64,000 nucleotides of DNA from Alistipes sp. (lineage in GTDB: Bacteria; Bacteroidota; Bacteroidia; Bacteroidales; Rikenellaceae). Made by a program: the position numbers and the translations under genes. Shown here piece after piece: positions 18,185 to 27,219 of the stretch. The stretch spans positions 62,001-126,000 of the forward strand of contig JAGBAX010000008.1 in the NCBI GenBank assembly GCA_017938765.1, in the 5' to 3' direction. Below the pieces are notes generated by a model. That model was not told the DNA's origin, searched no databases, and worked only from the letters and a program-made list of their open reading frames with translations. How positions within the stretch are numbered: position 1 is the first letter of the stretch; every line of letters starts with the position of its first letter.

Positions 18185-21115
18185 ATGAAAAAGATATTTA
18201 CAATACTTCTATCACTACTGATTTGTGCAACAGCTACGGCACAGGTAGAAAATTCTATTGTTATTGACATTGCGTCACTGCGTGCGGTACAGACTGATGC
18301 CCTTACGGGCGTGAATATTGACCCTATAGGGCTTGATCACTCTCGTCAGGCGTGTGCGCGTGTGAAGATTAAGTTTGACCGTATGAACCGTCAGCAGATT
18401 GAGGCTCTTGAGGTTAAGATGCGCTCAAATACTGATCTTACGAAGCAGAAGGTGGCTGACTACTACGACAATGTTCTGATTCTTGAGATGACGGCGAAGC
18501 CAAACACCCGCTTCTATTTTGTCAGTCCAGAGTTTGGCGAGAGTAACGAGGTTACGCTTAACCTTGAGGGCAATCGTGAGTATGAGCTTGAAGCTGCACT
18601 AAATCAGACATTTAGCATTATTGTAAATACCAATGTGGCTAATGCTGATATCTACATTGACGACCTATATAAGGGTCAAACGGGTGCTACAAACAGCCTT
18701 ACGGTCAAGGATGTGCTGATTGGAGCGCATACGCTGAAGGTTAAGTATGGCAAGATGGAGTACAGTCAAGCTATTGAGGTCAATAGTGGAAGTATCGCCT
18801 TCCGTCAGAATGTAGACACGCAGGCCTCAAAGCCGCAATTTGTGGTCTTTGCTGTAGAGCCAACAAATGCGGTTGTGACTATCAATGGAACGCTCTATAC
18901 GCTTCAGGATGGAGCAATGCAGATTGTGCTTGAGAATGGAACATACAACTATACGGTCTCTGCATCTGGTTATCACTCGCAGAGCGGTAGTTTTACCGTT
19001 GCGGGCAGTAAGGTAGAGCGAATTATCACCCTTACAGCTGATGTTGCGACAGTAACAGTTACAGCCCCAGAGAGTGCCGAGATTTGGGTAAACAACATTA
19101 TGAAGGGTAGTGGTAGTTGGACTGGAACGCTTACGGCTGGAACATATATCTTTGAGGCTCGCAAGGCGGGGTATCGCACCACATCAATCACAAGGCAGAT
19201 ATCATCAAAAGAGCAGAATCAGAAGTATACACTGCCTGCTCCAACGCCTATATATGGCTCATTGTTAGTCTCTGGTACACCAATTATGGCAGATGTGACT
19301 CTTGACGGCAATGCCGTAGGGCGTATACCGCTTGAGATGGGCAATATTCTTATTGGTAACCATACGCTTGTGGTATCAAAGTCTGGGTATAACACTCAGA
19401 GCCAGACTATCAATGTTACAGAGGGTAAGACTACGACAGTCAATATTTCGCTTACTAAACAATCTGCCCCAGTATCTTCTACTCCAAGCGGGCAAATAAC
19501 TTCTGGCAAGGGCGTATACAAGGTCGGCGACTACTACAATGACGGTGTAAAAGAGGGTGTTGTCTTTGAGGTGAGCGCAGATGGCCGTAGCGGTAAGATT
19601 TTGAGTCTACAACAAGCTCCGGGTAAGGTTGTTTGGGCATCAGATAAGGCAGAGCAGAAGCGACTGATTGGCACAACGCATACTGACGATGGACAGAAGA
19701 ATACAAACATTGTCAAATCTATATCAGGTTGGCAGACAAAGTATCCATCTTTTAATTGGTGTGCAAGTTTAGGTAACGACTGGTATCTACCTGCACAAGA
19801 AGAGGTTAAGAAGTTCGTTCTTAACGACTCTGTGCGAAACGCTATCAATCCTACTCTTCAGGCAAAGGGTGGTGTAAAGATAGTAAATAAGGGAGATTTG
19901 GGTTGGTACTGGACTTCTACAGAGACAGGGAGATTCTATGACGGCAGCTATGGAGCTGTTCATATTCGTACATCAGACGGCTATGTAGGAACATACTATA
20001 AGCACGGAGCAATCTATGTACGCGCAGTTGCTAAATTTGGTGCTGGCAGTTCTTCATACACCCCTGGGCCTGTATCAACAACTCCAACAGTAAGTGGTAA
20101 GTTTAAGGTTGGCGATGTTTACGATGATGGTATAAATAGGGGTGTAATCTTTGAGATTAGTGGCAATACAGCCAAGATAGTAAGCCTCAAAAAGAGCACT
20201 AATATGGTAGTGTGGGCTGTCGGCAGTGAGGCAAAGCGTAATATCGGTGCTACAAACACCTATGACGGCGAGAAGAACTTTATGCTCGTTAAGCAGATAC
20301 CTGAATGGCGTGCAAAATACCCTGCATTTAAGTGGTGCGCAGACTTGGGTAGTAGTTGGTATCTGCCAGCAAAGGGCGAGTTGGAGACTATTCAGCGAAA
20401 TAAGGCTCTAATTGAGCCACGCTTAACTGACAAATTAAGTGACAACTTCTACTTCTCATCCACCGAGAGCTACACAGAAGAGGGTGGTATGAAGTGTGTC
20501 TATGATGTTGGTATGAAGAGTGGTGGTAACCTTGAAAGCCGAAAGAGTTATCACAGCTATGCTATTGCTGTAGCAAAGGTCAATATCTCTAATTCGCGTA
20601 GCAACACAAGCAGCTATAACAAACCGTCAAACAAGGTCTATCGTGTGGGCGATATCTACGAAGAGAATGGTAAGAGCGGCGTAGTCTTTGAGGTTGATGC
20701 TTCGGGAAAACATGGCAAGATTGTAAGTATCAACTGCTCGCCATCGCTGATGTGGGCAACTGGTGCAGAGCAGTCTAAATTTATCGGTGCGACAGATATT
20801 TACGACGGTCAGAAGAATATGGATGTAGTCAAGCGCATTAGTGGCTGGCAGAGTAAATATCCGATATTCTATTGGTGTGCAAACTTAGGCAATGGTTGGT
20901 ATCTTCCAGCAAAGGAGGAGTGGGCAAAGATTTACAGACTCCGAGGTAGCCTTGAGTCAAAATTGTCTCGCAAATTAGACACATTCTTCTGGACATCAAC
21001 AGAGAATAATGAGGTCTATAGAGGTCAATACTGTGCGTGGAATATGTGCGATGACCAAATGTCTACATACTGCAAAGATCGTACTAATAGAGCATTTGCA
21101 GTCGCTAAATTCTAA
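18185..21115 (+). CDS. Secreted PEGA-repeat protein with three Lcl_C/DUF1566-like modules (paralogue 2)
   Basis: A 976-residue tandem paralogue of the preceding gene. The ATG at 18185 is chosen because it starts a signal peptide (ending ATAQ); the frame is open from 17987 but overlaps the upstream gene. The N-terminal domain is nearly identical to paralogue 1, including long stretches of matching DNA. PEGA-like repeats span about 143-430 (ADIYIDDLYKG, IWVNNIMKG, DVTLDGNAVGRIPL). Three Lcl_C-like modules start near residues 444, 639 and 819, each with a VGDxY start, GWYLPA or SWYLPA, and a final AVAKF-like tail; Ser/Thr/Pro-rich linkers separate them. Function unknown. It differs from paralogue 1 mainly by gain of one module. 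The downstream symporter gene starts 5 nt after it. Confidence 0.78.
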   Translation: MKKIFTILLSLLICATATAQVENSIVIDIASLRAVQTDALTGVNIDPIGLDHSRQACARVKIKFDRMNRQQIEALEVKMRSNTDLTKQKVADYYDNVLILEMTAKPNTRFYFVSPEFGESNEVTLNLEGNREYELEAALNQTFSIIVNTNVANADIYIDDLYKGQTGATNSLTVKDVLIGAHTLKVKYGKMEYSQAIEVNSGSIAFRQNVDTQASKPQFVVFAVEPTNAVVTINGTLYTLQDGAMQIVLENGTYNYTVSASGYHSQSGSFTVAGSKVERIITLTADVATVTVTAPESAEIWVNNIMKGSGSWTGTLTAGTYIFEARKAGYRTTSITRQISSKEQNQKYTLPAPTPIYGSLLVSGTPIMADVTLDGNAVGRIPLEMGNILIGNHTLVVSKSGYNTQSQTINVTEGKTTTVNISLTKQSAPVSSTPSGQITSGKGVYKVGDYYNDGVKEGVVFEVSADGRSGKILSLQQAPGKVVWASDKAEQKRLIGTTHTDDGQKNTNIVKSISGWQTKYPSFNWCASLGNDWYLPAQEEVKKFVLNDSVRNAINPTLQAKGGVKIVNKGDLGWYWTSTETGRFYDGSYGAVHIRTSDGYVGTYYKHGAIYVRAVAKFGAGSSSYTPGPVSTTPTVSGKFKVGDVYDDGINRGVIFEISGNTAKIVSLKKSTNMVVWAVGSEAKRNIGATNTYDGEKNFMLVKQIPEWRAKYPAFKWCADLGSSWYLPAKGELETIQRNKALIEPRLTDKLSDNFYFSSTESYTEEGGMKCVYDVGMKSGGNLESRKSYHSYAIAVAKVNISNSRSNTSSYNKPSNKVYRVGDIYEENGKSGVVFEVDASGKHGKIVSINCSPSLMWATGAEQSKFIGATDIYDGQKNMDVVKRISGWQSKYPIFYWCANLGNGWYLPAKEEWAKIYRLRGSLESKLSRKLDTFFWTSTENNEVYRGQYCAWNMCDDQMSTYCKDRTNRAFAVAKF

Positions 21116-21120
21116 AGGCT

Positions 21121-22332
21121 ATGAAAGGTTCAATAGTGAAAAATCTCGGCTTCTGGATACTTGTGGCAATGGTCGCAGGTATTGTTGCAGGTGTGGCAAT
21201 GGGCGAAGGAGCAAGTGTTTTTGCACCACTTGGAACGCTCTTTATTCAGCTTATAAAGATGCTTGTAGTGCCTCTTGTGGCAGTATCTATCATCTCTGGT
21301 GCTGCAACGCTCGGTGGTAGTCGCTCGGCAGGCAAAATCGGTGTTATCAGCATCGGCTATATACTCCTTACAACAGTTATCTCAATAGTAATTGCAATAG
21401 TTGCTGGGTTAATTTTTCAACCAGGAGCGGGACTTAGCGCAGAGAGCGTTGGACTAATAAATTCAGCAACAAGCACAACGGAGCAAACAGCATCAACTCC
21501 TGGATTTTGGCAGACAGTTATCGGTATGATTCCTGCCAATCCTGCATCGGCATTTGCGGAGGGTAACATACTGCAAATCATTGTCTTTGGACTCTTTCTC
21601 GGCTTTGGCATTGCTGCGCTGAGCGAGGAGAAGCGAAACAAAATCAATGCTGGTCTAAACTATATTCTTGAGGCGCTAATTTGGTGCATTAGCAAGGTTA
21701 TGCTCGTAGCTCCGATAGGCGTATTCGGACTTATGGCAGAGGCGACAGGAACATTTGGATTTAGTATCCTACTCAAAGTTGCAAATCTGCTCTGGGTAGA
21801 CCTTCTGGCAGTGCTTGTGATGGGACTTGCGGTTTATCCACTAACAATTATCTTCTTCTCAAAGGTGGGGATTGTTAAGTTTTTCAAGGCTATGGTGCGA
21901 CCTCAGATTATCGCATTCTCAACAGCCTCATCAATGGCTACACTGCCTGTAACAATGGCGGCGTGTGATAGTTTGGGTATCAGCAAGCAGACTTCTGGCT
22001 TTGTTATACCACTCGGTGCTACAATTAATATGACTGGTAATGCGATTTACTACACCCTTGTGGCGATATTCTTTGCTCAATTCTATGGCATTGAACTAAC
22101 AATAGCTCAGTTTGTTGCAATTACCGTTACGGCTTCGCTTGGCTCTATTGGTCAGGCTGGTGTTCCGGGCCCAACACTGATGGTTGTGGCTGTGCTTGTC
22201 AGTGCAGGTATACCGATTGAGGGTCTGCCATTGCTCTATGCTCTTGACAGAATTTTTGATATGATACGTACAGTGCTCAATATTACAGGCGATGCAGCAT
22301 GTGCCGCAGTGACAGATAGATACGCTGATTAA
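21121..22332 (+). CDS. Dicarboxylate/amino acid:cation symporter (DAACS/SDF family)
   Basis: A 403-residue inner-membrane secondary transporter of the GltP/SstT/DctA type, taking up glutamate, aspartate, serine/threonine or C4-dicarboxylates with Na+ or H+. Family marks are the serine-rich hairpin motif TASSMATLPVT (about residue 270) and GATINMTGNA (about 300), which form the substrate and cation site. A later GVPGPTLMVV segment matches the second hairpin. About eight transmembrane segments are visible. It follows the PEGA/Lcl_C gene by 5 nt and overlaps the next gene by 1 nt (TAATG). The exact substrate cannot be assigned. Confidence 0.9.
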   Translation: MKGSIVKNLGFWILVAMVAGIVAGVAMGEGASVFAPLGTLFIQLIKMLVVPLVAVSIISGAATLGGSRSAGKIGVISIGYILLTTVISIVIAIVAGLIFQPGAGLSAESVGLINSATSTTEQTASTPGFWQTVIGMIPANPASAFAEGNILQIIVFGLFLGFGIAALSEEKRNKINAGLNYILEALIWCISKVMLVAPIGVFGLMAEATGTFGFSILLKVANLLWVDLLAVLVMGLAVYPLTIIFFSKVGIVKFFKAMVRPQIIAFSTASSMATLPVTMAACDSLGISKQTSGFVIPLGATINMTGNAIYYTLVAIFFAQFYGIELTIAQFVAITVTASLGSIGQAGVPGPTLMVVAVLVSAGIPIEGLPLLYALDRIFDMIRTVLNITGDAACAAVTDRYAD

Positions 22333-22742
22333 TGGAAGCATTAGTTGAACTACTACACAGCAAGGGTTGCTCTTGTGTAATTCGTAACGGAGAGGTTGTG
22401 CGCGAGTACTATCAGAGGGGTGTCAAAGATATCTACACTCTCTATACCGTAGAGCCAGAGTTTCTGCGTGGAGCATCTATTGCCGACAAGGTTATTGGTA
22501 GGGCAGCGGCTGCGTTAATGATACTCGGTGGGGTTAAGAGGATTTATGCAGACACGATTAGTCAGTTAGCATTAGAGACTCTCTCAAAGAGTGGTGTAGA
22601 GGTTAGTTATTCTCAAGCAGTGCCACACATCATCAACCGCACAAAGAGTGGGCTCTGCCCATTAGAGAGCGCCACAAAAGAGCTTGAGTCGTTAGAGCAG
22701 ATATTTGCTGTTGTAGATAAGTTTGTTGCCTCACTGGCTTAA
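22332..22742 (+). CDS. DUF1893 family protein
   Basis: A 136-residue cytoplasmic protein that resembles the DUF1893 family, which is structurally related to the cytidine-deaminase fold. Visible marks are CSCVIRNGEV near the start, GVKDIYTLYT, the segment DKVIGRAAAALMILGGVKRIYAD, and SGLCPLE near the C-terminus. The biochemical role of the family is unknown. Its ATG overlaps the stop of the symporter gene by one base, so translation is probably coupled. Confidence 0.7.
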   Translation: MEALVELLHSKGCSCVIRNGEVVREYYQRGVKDIYTLYTVEPEFLRGASIADKVIGRAAAALMILGGVKRIYADTISQLALETLSKSGVEVSYSQAVPHIINRTKSGLCPLESATKELESLEQIFAVVDKFVASLA

Positions 22743-22751
22743 TCTTTGCAC

Positions 22752-22771
22752 ACCCCTGCTAAAAAAGGGGT
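22752..22771 (+). promoter_or_regulatory. Short hairpin covering the ribosome-binding region of the nitroreductase gene
   Basis: A 6-bp stem, ACCCCT with AGGGGT, has an 8-nt A-rich loop and ends exactly at the base before the ATG at 22772. The 3' arm contains the purine-rich AAGGGG stretch that would otherwise be available to ribosomes. Weak stem; functional meaning is inferred. Confidence 0.35.
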
Positions 22772-23380
22772 ATGAAAAGAACATTTCTTGAGGCGATAGA
22801 GCATCGCCGTAGCTGTTACAGCCTTAGCGCAACAAATCCTGTATCGGAGAGTGATATTATATCTGCCATTGACCGCATTATACTCTCCACACCCTCGGCA
22901 TATAATAGCCAATCAACAAGGTTGGTTGTACTATTTGGTAAACATCATACTCAGCTATGGGAAATCGTCAAAAATGCGTTAGAAGAGTTTGTATCCCCAG
23001 AGGCGTTTACTGGTGTCAAAGAGAAGATAGATAGTAGTTTTGCAGCAGGCTGTGGAACGGTGCTATTCTATGAGGATATGGCTGTTATAGAGCAACTTAA
23101 AGAGAAGTATACCACTTATGCAGACAAATTTGATGAGTACTCTGAGCATACATCGGCAATGCACCAATTTGCAGTATGGACTGCTCTTGAGGATATGGAA
23201 CTTGGAGCAAGCCTACAACACTACAATCCACTTATTGATACTGCAGTTGCTCATCAGTGGAATATCAGCAAAGAATGGCGACTGATTGCTCAAATGCCAT
23301 TCGGGACACCTCTATCAGTGACCGAGACAAAGGCTCAACATCTACCACTTACCATTCGTAGATTGGTCTTCAGTAAATAG
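22772..23380 (+). CDS. Nitroreductase family protein (HBN1-like)
   Basis: A 202-residue FMN-dependent oxidoreductase of the nitroreductase superfamily. Typical marks are the N-terminal EAIEHRRSCYSL with the HRRS FMN-phosphate motif, TPSAYNSQSTRLVVLFG for the flavin site, and ALEDMELGASLQHYNP in the central helix. This last form is found in the small HBN1/YdgI-like subgroup. The natural substrate is unknown. It is the last gene of the unit that starts at 15862, preceded by 29 nt with a small hairpin and followed by an AT-rich terminator candidate. Confidence 0.88.
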   Translation: MKRTFLEAIEHRRSCYSLSATNPVSESDIISAIDRIILSTPSAYNSQSTRLVVLFGKHHTQLWEIVKNALEEFVSPEAFTGVKEKIDSSFAAGCGTVLFYEDMAVIEQLKEKYTTYADKFDEYSEHTSAMHQFAVWTALEDMELGASLQHYNPLIDTAVAHQWNISKEWRLIAQMPFGTPLSVTETKAQHLPLTIRRLVFSK

Positions 23381-23419
23381 CATAAGAGCATCTGTTTGGC
23401 TGTACAATATATCTAATAA

Positions 23420-23442
23420 CGATAAATATTATCGGTTTTGTT
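23420..23442 (+). terminator. Weak terminator after the nitroreductase gene
   Basis: A 6-bp AT-rich stem, CGATAA with TTATCG, has a 3-nt loop and is followed by GTTTTGTT. The stem is weak and the T-rich tail overlaps the next promoter, so this is tentative. Confidence 0.35.
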
Positions 23443-23471
23443 TGTCGGTACAATAAATTGTTGTATCTTTA
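23441..23471 (+). promoter_or_regulatory. Promoter of the head-GIN/AddB-like unit
   Basis: TTTG (23441-23444), 19 bp spacer, then TATCTTTA (23464-23471), which is one base off the -7 consensus. The predicted start near 23478 gives a leader of about 19 nt to the ATG at 23497. Confidence 0.5.
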
Positions 23472-23496
23472 CATCAATTTAGAGAATTGTGTAGCT

Positions 23497-24240
23497 ATGA
23501 AAAAGATTGCTTTCGCACTGCTTGCGCTGCTGACATATAGTGCAACGGCTCAGAATATGATTATTGAGAGACCAGACTCGCTAACTACGGTTGTCAGAGG
23601 GGTATCACACCCCAAGACTGAGTGGCTTTCGCCATTTACAAAGGTGGTAGTAGATGGACCGATAAATGTCACTTTTAAGCGTGTAGATACAGACGAGGGT
23701 ATTAAAATCGTCTACGACACTAAGGGTAATGTAAACTCTCGTTTTCGCGCCGGTGTGGACAAAAATGGTGTTCTTCAGATTGTTGAGCGCATAGACAGCA
23801 AGCAAGTCGTAGTACCAACAGAGGTAACGGTGTGGTACAAAAGTTTAGACAATATCAGCATCTCTCGTGCTACGGTAAACTTTGAGAATTGTGTCGAGAG
23901 TAAGATTCTTGATGTTTATGTCAAGGCGGGTGCTATAGTGACGATGGATATCAAGGCTCTGGATGCGCTTGTACAGTGTACAGGAAAGAGTAGGCTTACA
24001 ATTAGTGGTCAGTCGAGATATTTCCAGCTCAACATATCAACAGCAAAGATGGAGGGACTGGGTTTGCAGACCGTTGCAGCAGATATTGATGCTTCGCACG
24101 AGGCAGAGGTGCGCGTAGCAGTCAGTGAGAGGTTGGAGGCTGTGACAAGTACAGCAGCAAAACTTTTCTACAAGGGTAGACCTACGATTATCAGAAATAA
24201 GAACTCTCTATTCGGTGGTGAGATTTTAGCGATTGAGTAG
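23497..24240 (+). CDS. Head-GIN domain secreted protein (DUF2807-like)
   Basis: A 247-residue exported protein with a type I signal peptide (about 1-18, ending TAQ). The rest is a beta-helix-like head-GIN (DUF2807, putative autotransporter adhesin) domain. It has the usual opening SPFTKVVVDGPINVTFK, repeated short beta strands, and a late run (RLTISGQSRYFQLNIS) typical of the fold. The molecular role of the family is not known; members are extracytoplasmic in Bacteroidota. The ATG at 23497 begins the signal peptide, so the 13-residue upstream extension is rejected. The next gene's ATG is 1 nt after this stop, which is unusual given the cytoplasmic role of that neighbour. Confidence 0.8.
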   Translation: MKKIAFALLALLTYSATAQNMIIERPDSLTTVVRGVSHPKTEWLSPFTKVVVDGPINVTFKRVDTDEGIKIVYDTKGNVNSRFRAGVDKNGVLQIVERIDSKQVVVPTEVTVWYKSLDNISISRATVNFENCVESKILDVYVKAGAIVTMDIKALDALVQCTGKSRLTISGQSRYFQLNISTAKMEGLGLQTVAADIDASHEAEVRVAVSERLEAVTSTAAKLFYKGRPTIIRNKNSLFGGEILAIE

Positions 24241-24241
24241 T

Positions 24242-27148
24242 ATGAGGAGTTTTCTTAGTGAACTTGCTGAGCAGCTATACAGCAAGTATGGCCGCGATAT
24301 TGCCAAGTGCACAATTCTATTTCCATCTCAGCGAGCAAGGCTCTACTTCTCCCAAGCACTTGCAGAGGTAATTCCAAATGGTGTAGGCTGGTCGCCAAAG
24401 TACACGACAATAGATGAACTGATGTGTAGTGTCACTAATCTACAGTCGGCAGACAGACTACGCCTTGTGGCAGAGCTATACGGTGTCTACTCAAAGTATC
24501 ACAAGGAGGATTTTGACGACTTCTACCATTGGGGAGAGATGCTAATCGCAGACTTTGACATGGTAGACAAGTATATGGTTGATGCAGAAAGGCTCTTTCG
24601 CAATGTGGCTGACATCAAGGAGATTGAGGCAGACACAAGCTACCTTACAGAGGAGCAGAAACAGTATCTGAGCCGTTTCTGGAAGACAGTAAACCATATC
24701 GGAAACATCGGCGAGCAGAAGGAGTACTTCCTCAAGATATGGCGCTCGTTGCCTAACATCTATGCAGAGTATAAGGCACGCCTTCGCACGCTGGGCTTCG
24801 GTTACACAGGTATGATTTACCGAGATGCGGCTGAGGCTATCAAGAGTGCGACCACACCATTACTTGCAGACAAGAAGTATGTCGTGGCGGGATTTAACGC
24901 CCTAAGTAATTGCGAGAAGGTGCTATTCAGCCATCTCAAGAGTGCCTATAATGCCGATTTTGCGTGGGATTACAGCGACTATTACTACAACAGTGAGGAG
25001 CAGGAGGCGGGTCGCTTTATGCGCCAGAATGTCAAGGATTTCCCGCCTACGCTTGACATCTCGCACGACGATTTTAGGGTCAATCAGCCGAAGTTTCAAG
25101 TGGCATCAACAACCACCTCTGTGGCTCAGTGTAGCTATGTATCTCAGATATTAGAGCAGATTGCAGCAAAAGATAATCAGGGCAAGCCTCTACCATTAGA
25201 CCGCAATACTGCAATAGTCCTTACAGACGAAAATCTGCTTGTGCCACTGCTCTATGCGCTGCCAGAGTGGGCGAAGGGGGTAACGGAGGATAACAAGGAT
25301 GGAGTCAATGTGACAATGGGATATCCATTGCGCTCAACATTTGCGTACTCGTTTGTGGAGCGACTGCTGGAGTTGCAGAGCCACAGTGAGACCAAAGATG
25401 GGGTGGATACATTCTACTACACCGATGTAGATGGGCTCGTATCGCATCCATACATTGCAGATAGAGCGCAGGGTGCTGTGTCAGAGATTCGCAAGAGGAT
25501 TGTAGAGCAGAAGCTCTATCACATCCCACAGTCAATGCTACTCAATATTCCACACGCCAAGGAGCTATTTGTTGCTCAGAGCTGTGCACTCTCTCTTCTG
25601 GAGTATATTGACGAGGTATTTACCAGACTGCTGGAGGAGGAGATTACTCAGGATAAGCTCAATATTGAGTATATGCTGCGCATACGCACTTCGCTACATC
25701 AGCTACGCAATATTGTTGACAGTTGTGGCATTGAGCTGACGGTAAAGCTGTGTATATCGCTAATTCGTCGTCATCTGCAGTCGGTGCGCATTCCTTTTGA
25801 GGGCGAGCCACTTGAGGGACTTCAGATTATGGGTATTCTGGAGACGAGAAATCTTGACTTTAAGAATGTCATAGTGCTGTCAATGAGCGAGAGTAACTTC
25901 CCTGGCACTAAAGTTACGGACAACTCGTATATCCCTTACTCACTGCGCTTTGCATACAATATGCCTACGCAGGAGCATCATCAGGGAGTCTACGCCTACT
26001 ACTTCTATCGCCTTATTGAGAGGGCAGAGAGTGTGTGGATGCTCTACAGCTCAACTGCCGACGAGAAGGGTAGTGGTGAGCCAAGCCGATATATCCGTCA
26101 GTTGCAGTATGAGTCGGGGTTGCCTATTGAGTTTGTCAAGGTAGTAACGCCCGTAAATGTTATCCGTCAGGGTAGTATATCCCTTGAGAAGGATAGTCAG
26201 GCTCTGGAGGTGTTAGCAGAGTACACCAGTGGTAAGCAGACCCTCTCGCCAACGGCTCTATCGGCATATGTGCAGTGCCCGCTGAGATTCTACTATAGGT
26301 ATATCGCCAAAATCAAGGTTGTAGACTCGCTTGAAGAGGGGTTGGATGATAGAGGTTTCGGAAACATCTTCCATAAGGCGGCAGAGAGGCTCTACGCAGG
26401 GCTTGTGGAGAAGCAGAATACGCTGCACCACCTACTGCAAATCACAGACGACGAGGTAGAGGCAGCAGCAGACTACGGAATTGCCAAGGAGTACTTTGGC
26501 AGCGAAACATTAGCTGGTCATCATCTGAGTGGAGAGATGGTCATAGTGCGCAAGATTATCATCCGATATCTCAAGTACAATCTACTTGCGTATGATGTTG
26601 CTAATCACAACTTTACGGTAGATAAGTTAGAGTATGCCTTTAGCCATCCGTTTACCTTTGAGTCAGCAGGGCAGAGCCTTACGGTACTGCTTGAGGGTAG
26701 AGCCGACAGAATAGACCGACTGGACGAGAATACGCTCCGAATTATAGACTACAAGACTGGCGAACAGCACCTACACTTCTCAGGCTTTGACAAGCTCTTT
26801 AATGGCACAGCGGCTCAGCGAGTGAGTAACACTATAAACACGCTGATGTATGCGATGATTGCCAGCGCTAAGTACGAGTGTGACGTTCAGCCAGCGCTCT
26901 ACTACCTCAGAGATATGCACGACAAGAACTACACGCCGTTACTTTTAGAGGGCAAGGGTGTAGGCATCAGACCAGTGCCGATAGTAAGGTACAGCAGTAT
27001 CGCCGAGGAGTTTGAGAGTCAGCTATTTAACACTCTTGGCAAGATGTTTGACCCAGCAGAGCCATTCTGTCAGGCGGAGGATGAGAATAGTTGCACATAC
27101 TGCGACTTCTCAACACTATGTAACCGAGGTAAGCGCAGAACGGAGTAA
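24242..27148 (+). CDS. AddB-like PD-(D/E)XK nuclease with predicted iron-sulfur cluster
   Basis: A 968-residue cytoplasmic protein resembling AddB, the second subunit of the AddAB helicase-nuclease used in double-strand break repair. The N-terminal region has a degenerate nucleotide-binding loop (ILFPSQRARLYF) in place of a Walker A. The C-terminal nuclease domain shows H711 (GNIFHKAAE), D822 (GRADRID) and the D836/K838 pair in DYKTG. Cysteines C679, C951, C954 and C960 (YVQCPLRF and CTYCDFSTLC) are arranged as in AddB-type [4Fe-4S] nuclease domains. The ATG at 24242 is preferred to an in-frame TTG at 24233. No addA gene is in the window, so the partner must be elsewhere. Confidence 0.88.
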   Translation: MRSFLSELAEQLYSKYGRDIAKCTILFPSQRARLYFSQALAEVIPNGVGWSPKYTTIDELMCSVTNLQSADRLRLVAELYGVYSKYHKEDFDDFYHWGEMLIADFDMVDKYMVDAERLFRNVADIKEIEADTSYLTEEQKQYLSRFWKTVNHIGNIGEQKEYFLKIWRSLPNIYAEYKARLRTLGFGYTGMIYRDAAEAIKSATTPLLADKKYVVAGFNALSNCEKVLFSHLKSAYNADFAWDYSDYYYNSEEQEAGRFMRQNVKDFPPTLDISHDDFRVNQPKFQVASTTTSVAQCSYVSQILEQIAAKDNQGKPLPLDRNTAIVLTDENLLVPLLYALPEWAKGVTEDNKDGVNVTMGYPLRSTFAYSFVERLLELQSHSETKDGVDTFYYTDVDGLVSHPYIADRAQGAVSEIRKRIVEQKLYHIPQSMLLNIPHAKELFVAQSCALSLLEYIDEVFTRLLEEEITQDKLNIEYMLRIRTSLHQLRNIVDSCGIELTVKLCISLIRRHLQSVRIPFEGEPLEGLQIMGILETRNLDFKNVIVLSMSESNFPGTKVTDNSYIPYSLRFAYNMPTQEHHQGVYAYYFYRLIERAESVWMLYSSTADEKGSGEPSRYIRQLQYESGLPIEFVKVVTPVNVIRQGSISLEKDSQALEVLAEYTSGKQTLSPTALSAYVQCPLRFYYRYIAKIKVVDSLEEGLDDRGFGNIFHKAAERLYAGLVEKQNTLHHLLQITDDEVEAAADYGIAKEYFGSETLAGHHLSGEMVIVRKIIIRYLKYNLLAYDVANHNFTVDKLEYAFSHPFTFESAGQSLTVLLEGRADRIDRLDENTLRIIDYKTGEQHLHFSGFDKLFNGTAAQRVSNTINTLMYAMIASAKYECDVQPALYYLRDMHDKNYTPLLLEGKGVGIRPVPIVRYSSIAEEFESQLFNTLGKMFDPAEPFCQAEDENSCTYCDFSTLCNRGKRRTE

Positions 27149-27171
27149 ATAAGGGGCAAAAGAGGTCAATT

Positions 27172-27203
27172 TTTGGGGCTTTGGCTATAATTTACTATCT
27201 TTG
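27172..27203 (+). promoter_or_regulatory. Promoter of rlmB-smpB-tsaB
   Basis: TTTG (27172-27175), 20 bp, TATCTTTG (27196-27203): an exact Bacteroidota consensus. The predicted start near 27210 leaves only about 10 nt before the ATG at 27220, a nearly leaderless transcript. Confidence 0.65.
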
Positions 27204-27219
27204 CCCAAAATATCGTGAT

